This document shows, in pieces, positions 61,743 through 64,000 of a stretch of 64,000 nucleotides of DNA. Source of the stretch: Micromonospora mirobrigensis (GTDB lineage Bacteria > Actinomycetota > Actinomycetes > Mycobacteriales > Micromonosporaceae). The stretch covers positions 248,001 to 312,000 of the forward strand of contig NZ_FMCX01000003.1 in assembly GCF_900091555.1 (NCBI RefSeq). Direction: 5' to 3'. Made by a program: the position numbers and the translations under genes. Under the pieces are notes generated by a model. It saw nothing but the letters and a program-made list of their open reading frames with translations, did no database searches and was not told the origin of the DNA. Numbering within the stretch: position 1 is the first letter of the stretch; each line of letters begins with the position of its first letter.

Positions 61743-62440
61743 GCCGCCGGCTTGCGCAGGACGTACCCCACGCCACGCAGGGTGTGGATCAGCCGGGGCT
61801 GGGTGTTGTCGACCTTGCGCCGCAGGTAGGAGATGTACGACTCGACGATGTTGTCGTCACCGCGGAAGTCGTAGTTCCACACGTGGTCGAGGATCTGCGC
61901 CTTGGACAGCACCCGGTTGGCGTTGAGCATCAGGTAGCGCAGCAGCTTGAACTCGGTCGGCGAGAGCTGCACCCGCTGCCCGGCCCGGTGCACCTCGTGG
62001 GTCTCCTCGTCCAGCTCCAGGTCGGCGAAGGTGAGCCGGGACGGGGCCTGCTCGCCGCTGGCCGTACGCCGCAGCACCGCCCGGATCCGGGCGGTCAGCT
62101 CCTCCAGGCTGAACGGCTTGGTGACGTAGTCGTCGCCGCCCAGGGTGAGCCCGCGGATCTTGTCGTCGGTGGCGTCCCGGGCGGTCAGGAAGACCACCGG
62201 GGTACGCGTACCGCCCTCGCGGAGCATCCGGATCACCTCGAAGCCGTCGAGGTCCGGCAGCATCACGTCGAGCACGACGAGGTCGGGGCGGTGGTCCTTG
62301 GCGGTGCTCAGCGCCGAGCTGCCGCTGGTCGCGGTCGCCACGTCGAAGCCGGCGAACCGCAGGCTCGCGGAGAGCAGTTCGAGGATGTTGGGGTCGTCCT
62401 CGACGACGAGAAGTCGCGCCTCGGTCTGGGTAGCGGCCAT
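61739..62440 (-). CDS. OmpR-family response regulator (MprA/TcrX-like)
   Basis: 233 residues. Receiver domain with phospho-acceptor Asp58 (LVVLDVMLPDLDGFEV), acidic pair Glu14/Asp15/Asp16 region (VVEDDPN), Thr and Lys of the switch (LTARD, VTKPFSLEEL), and a winged-helix output domain (LSPTEFKLLRYLMLNANRVLSKAQILDHVWNYDF ... LIHTLRGVGYVLRK). First gene of the regulator-kinase-protease operon. Probably binds direct repeats upstream of its own operon and envelope stress genes. Confidence 0.96.
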   Translation of the reverse strand: MAATQTEARLLVVEDDPNILELLSASLRFAGFDVATATSGSSALSTAKDHRPDLVVLDVMLPDLDGFEVIRMLREGGTRTPVVFLTARDATDDKIRGLTLGGDDYVTKPFSLEELTARIRAVLRRTASGEQAPSRLTFADLELDEETHEVHRAGQRVQLSPTEFKLLRYLMLNANRVLSKAQILDHVWNYDFRGDDNIVESYISYLRRKVDNTQPRLIHTLRGVGYVLRKPAA

Positions 62441-62527
62441 GTGCCCATCATCCGTGCAGTGCCTGCGGGGGCGCTGGGCGCTTCCTGGAAAAACCCTGTG
62501 AGCCCACCGCCCGATCTCCCGGCCGGC

Positions 62528-63142
62528 TCAGCGCAACAGCCGGCGCAGCCCGTCCAGCGCCCCGTCGAGCAGCCGGATCGCCGTGCGCAGCTGGGTGTCG
62601 CTGAGCCGCCCGGCCCGGACCAGCGCGCCCACCTCGACGGTGAAGGCGGCCAGCCGCTGGTCGAACTCGGCCAGCAGCGGCGAGCCGGCGGTCGGCGGCG
62701 GGGTGGACGGGGCGGGCCGGTGCGGGGGCGGCGTCCAGCCGGCCCGTCGGGTCTGCCGGGTGGCGTCGCGCAGCTCCCGTTTGAGGTTGCGGACGGAGCC
62801 GCGTACCTCGCTCTGGATCTCGCCGGCCAGCCCGGAGAGGTCCTCGACGGAGGCGGTGATGTCCGACTCCAGGGCGTCCACCTCGCCGGCCCGCTGGCGC
62901 AGCTCGGCCCGACCGGCGTCGGTGATCCGGTAGACCTTCCGCCCACCGGCGGCGGTGTGTTCGACCAGCCCCTCGGTCTCCAGCCGGGCCAGTCGCGGGT
63001 AGATGGTGCCGGCGCTGGGGGCGTACAGGCCGAGGAAGCGGTCCTCGAGGAGGCGGATCAGCTCGTACCCGTGCTTCGGGCCGTCGTCGAGCAGCTTGAG
63101 CAGGTAGAGCCGGAGCCGCCCGTGACTGAACACGGCGGTCAC
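62528..63142 (-). CDS. PadR-family transcriptional regulator
   Basis: 204 residues. PadR winged HTH: SHGRLRLYLLKLLDDGPKHGYELIRLLEDRFLGLYAPSAGTIYPRLARLETEGLVEH, followed by GGRKVYRITDAGRAEL. A long helical C-terminal region (DALESDITASVEDLSGLAGEIQSEV...) and a Pro-rich linker exceed minimal PadR length. Its GTG overlaps the DUF4097 stop (GTGA). Such pairs form autoregulated units whose ligand is unknown. 87 nt separates it from the response-regulator gene. Confidence 0.93.
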   Translation of the reverse strand: MTAVFSHGRLRLYLLKLLDDGPKHGYELIRLLEDRFLGLYAPSAGTIYPRLARLETEGLVEHTAAGGRKVYRITDAGRAELRQRAGEVDALESDITASVEDLSGLAGEIQSEVRGSVRNLKRELRDATRQTRRAGWTPPPHRPAPSTPPPTAGSPLLAEFDQRLAAFTVEVGALVRAGRLSDTQLRTAIRLLDGALDGLRRLLR

Positions 63143-63978
63143 GGCTGCTCCTCACGGTCGGTGTCGTCGTCGGTCACCGGCCGGGCGAGCAGGGCGATGC
63201 TGCCGGAGGTGGCGGAGGCCCAGAGCTTACCCGCGCCGCCACCGAGCACCCCGTGGCTGTCCTTGGTGGCGCCGAACCCACCCAGCACCTGGATCTCGGG
63301 GAACCCGCTGGTGATCCGGCCGGAGGTGGTGTGCAGGTGCACGGCGAGGTCGCTGTCCTCGCGTACCCGGACGGTGATGCTGCCCGAGATGGCGCTGAGC
63401 CGGATCTCCCCGCCCCGGGGGTTGTCCAGGTCGCAGGTGATGGCGCCGGAGACGGTGCTGGCCTGGACCCGCTCGGCGGGGCTGTCGGCGAGGATCACCT
63501 CGCCGGAGACGGCCTCCAGGGTGAGGTCGCCCGCCACGCCGAGCGCCTCGACCGGGCCGGAGGTCACCTTGGCGAAGGTCCGGCCGCGCAGCCCCATCAG
63601 GGTGATCCGGCCGGCGGTGACGTCGACCCGGGTGTCGCCGCGCAGGCCGGAGGCGACCAGGTCGCCGGCGACCAGGCGCAGGTCGGCCAGGACGTCGGCC
63701 GGGACGGCGATCGAGACGTCCGCCCGGAACCGCCGGCCCAGCTGCCCGAGCCACCACTGCACGCCGGGCCACTTCGGGCGCCGCTCGTGGGCCACCCGGA
63801 GCCGGCCGTCGCGGTGCTCGACGACGACCGGTCGCTGGCTGACCCGGGTGATGTCCACCCGGGCCGGCCCGTCCGTGGCGACCACGTTGAGCCGCCCGCT
63901 GACCAGGCTGACGTCCAGGTGGGTGAGGGGCCCGTCCAGCGTCATCCGCTGCGGGCTGTCGACGGTCCAGCTGGTCAT
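63139..63978 (-). CDS. DUF4097 family beta-helix-like protein
   Basis: 279 residues with repeating short strands (LVSGRLNVVATDGPARVDI, LVAGDLVASGLRGDTRVDVTAGRITLMGLRG, VSGEVILADSPAERVQASTVSGAITCDLDN, ISGSITVRVREDSDLAVHLHTTSGRI), the DUF4097 putative-adhesin pattern of a right-handed beta solenoid. No signal peptide or membrane helix. GAGGGAGG precedes the ATG. It is first in a two-gene unit with PadR and the last complete gene before the window edge. Confidence 0.9.
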   Translation of the reverse strand: MTSWTVDSPQRMTLDGPLTHLDVSLVSGRLNVVATDGPARVDITRVSQRPVVVEHRDGRLRVAHERRPKWPGVQWWLGQLGRRFRADVSIAVPADVLADLRLVAGDLVASGLRGDTRVDVTAGRITLMGLRGRTFAKVTSGPVEALGVAGDLTLEAVSGEVILADSPAERVQASTVSGAITCDLDNPRGGEIRLSAISGSITVRVREDSDLAVHLHTTSGRITSGFPEIQVLGGFGATKDSHGVLGGGAGKLWASATSGSIALLARPVTDDDTDREEQP

Positions 63979-64000
63979 GGCGGGCCTCCCTCTCGACGAC

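Overview
The window is one contiguous stretch of very GC-rich actinobacterial chromosome with frequent GTG starts, Arg/Ala/Pro-rich proteins and near-universal G/C in third codon positions. Gene content points to the Micromonosporaceae, most likely Micromonospora or a close relative: a lysX fusion gene, SCO7613-type membrane protein, DUF6412 beside YidC, paired DUF3105/DUF305 proteins, a CBM2-GH18 chitinase and a PadR/DUF4097 pair. This is inferred from family content; no database search was possible. I see no prophage, integrase, CRISPR array or rRNA operon. It reads as ordinary chromosome with a few accessory patches.

Layout. 1-7.1 kb (minus strand): a truncated RND efflux pump, then the aspartate-family and tRNA-charging cluster argS-lysA-hom-thrC. 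7.2-9.9 kb: a DUF3105/DUF305 pair, a degenerate IS630-type transposase that looks domesticated, a long palindromic repeat and tRNA-Arg(CCG). 10.1-15.5 kb: a sugar ABC importer (mmsA-mmsB-chvE type) with a ROK regulator. 15.5-17.4 kb: a stand-alone LigD-type polymerase domain and a PEP mutase/isocitrate lyase-family enzyme. 17.6-23.4 kb: a possible drug-resistance patch with TetR (two perfect operator palindromes), an MMPL exporter, an erythromycin-esterase-family protein and an Erm-like rRNA methyltransferase behind an attenuator-like leader. 23.4-34.8 kb: Gfo/Idh/MocA oxidoreductase, two small membrane proteins, an SDR, a secreted subtilase, a GH13 enzyme, DUF1349, DedA and a secreted chitinase.

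34.8-45.5 kb: a coupled envelope operon on the minus strand (lysX, DUF998, alpha/beta hydrolase, DUF6412, YidC paralog), then YbdK-type carboxylate-amine ligase, a CoA-disulfide-reductase-like flavoprotein, a Nei-type glycosylase and an unusual membrane protein with dockerin/EF-hand-like loops and five 12-residue repeats. 45.5-48 kb: a coupled guanidino-hydrolase (DDAH-like) and ornithine aminotransferase pair. 48-55 kb (minus): patatin, acyltransferase, CutA, a 1184-residue polytopic membrane protein and an FHA protein. 55-58.4 kb: Ser/Thr kinase, GT4 glycosyltransferase and a frameshifted BON-domain gene. 58.6-64 kb (minus): an HtrA-like protease encoded with a two-component system, resembling mycobacterial mprA-mprB-pepD, and a DUF4097-PadR pair.

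Many operon junctions use 4-nt ATGA or GTGA stop/start overlaps (lysA/hom, mmsA/mmsB, lysX/DUF998, DUF998/hydrolase, ddaH/rocD, regulator/kinase, DUF4097/PadR), so translational coupling is a general feature here. Perfect-stem hairpins close many transcription units, often between convergent genes and without a U-tract.
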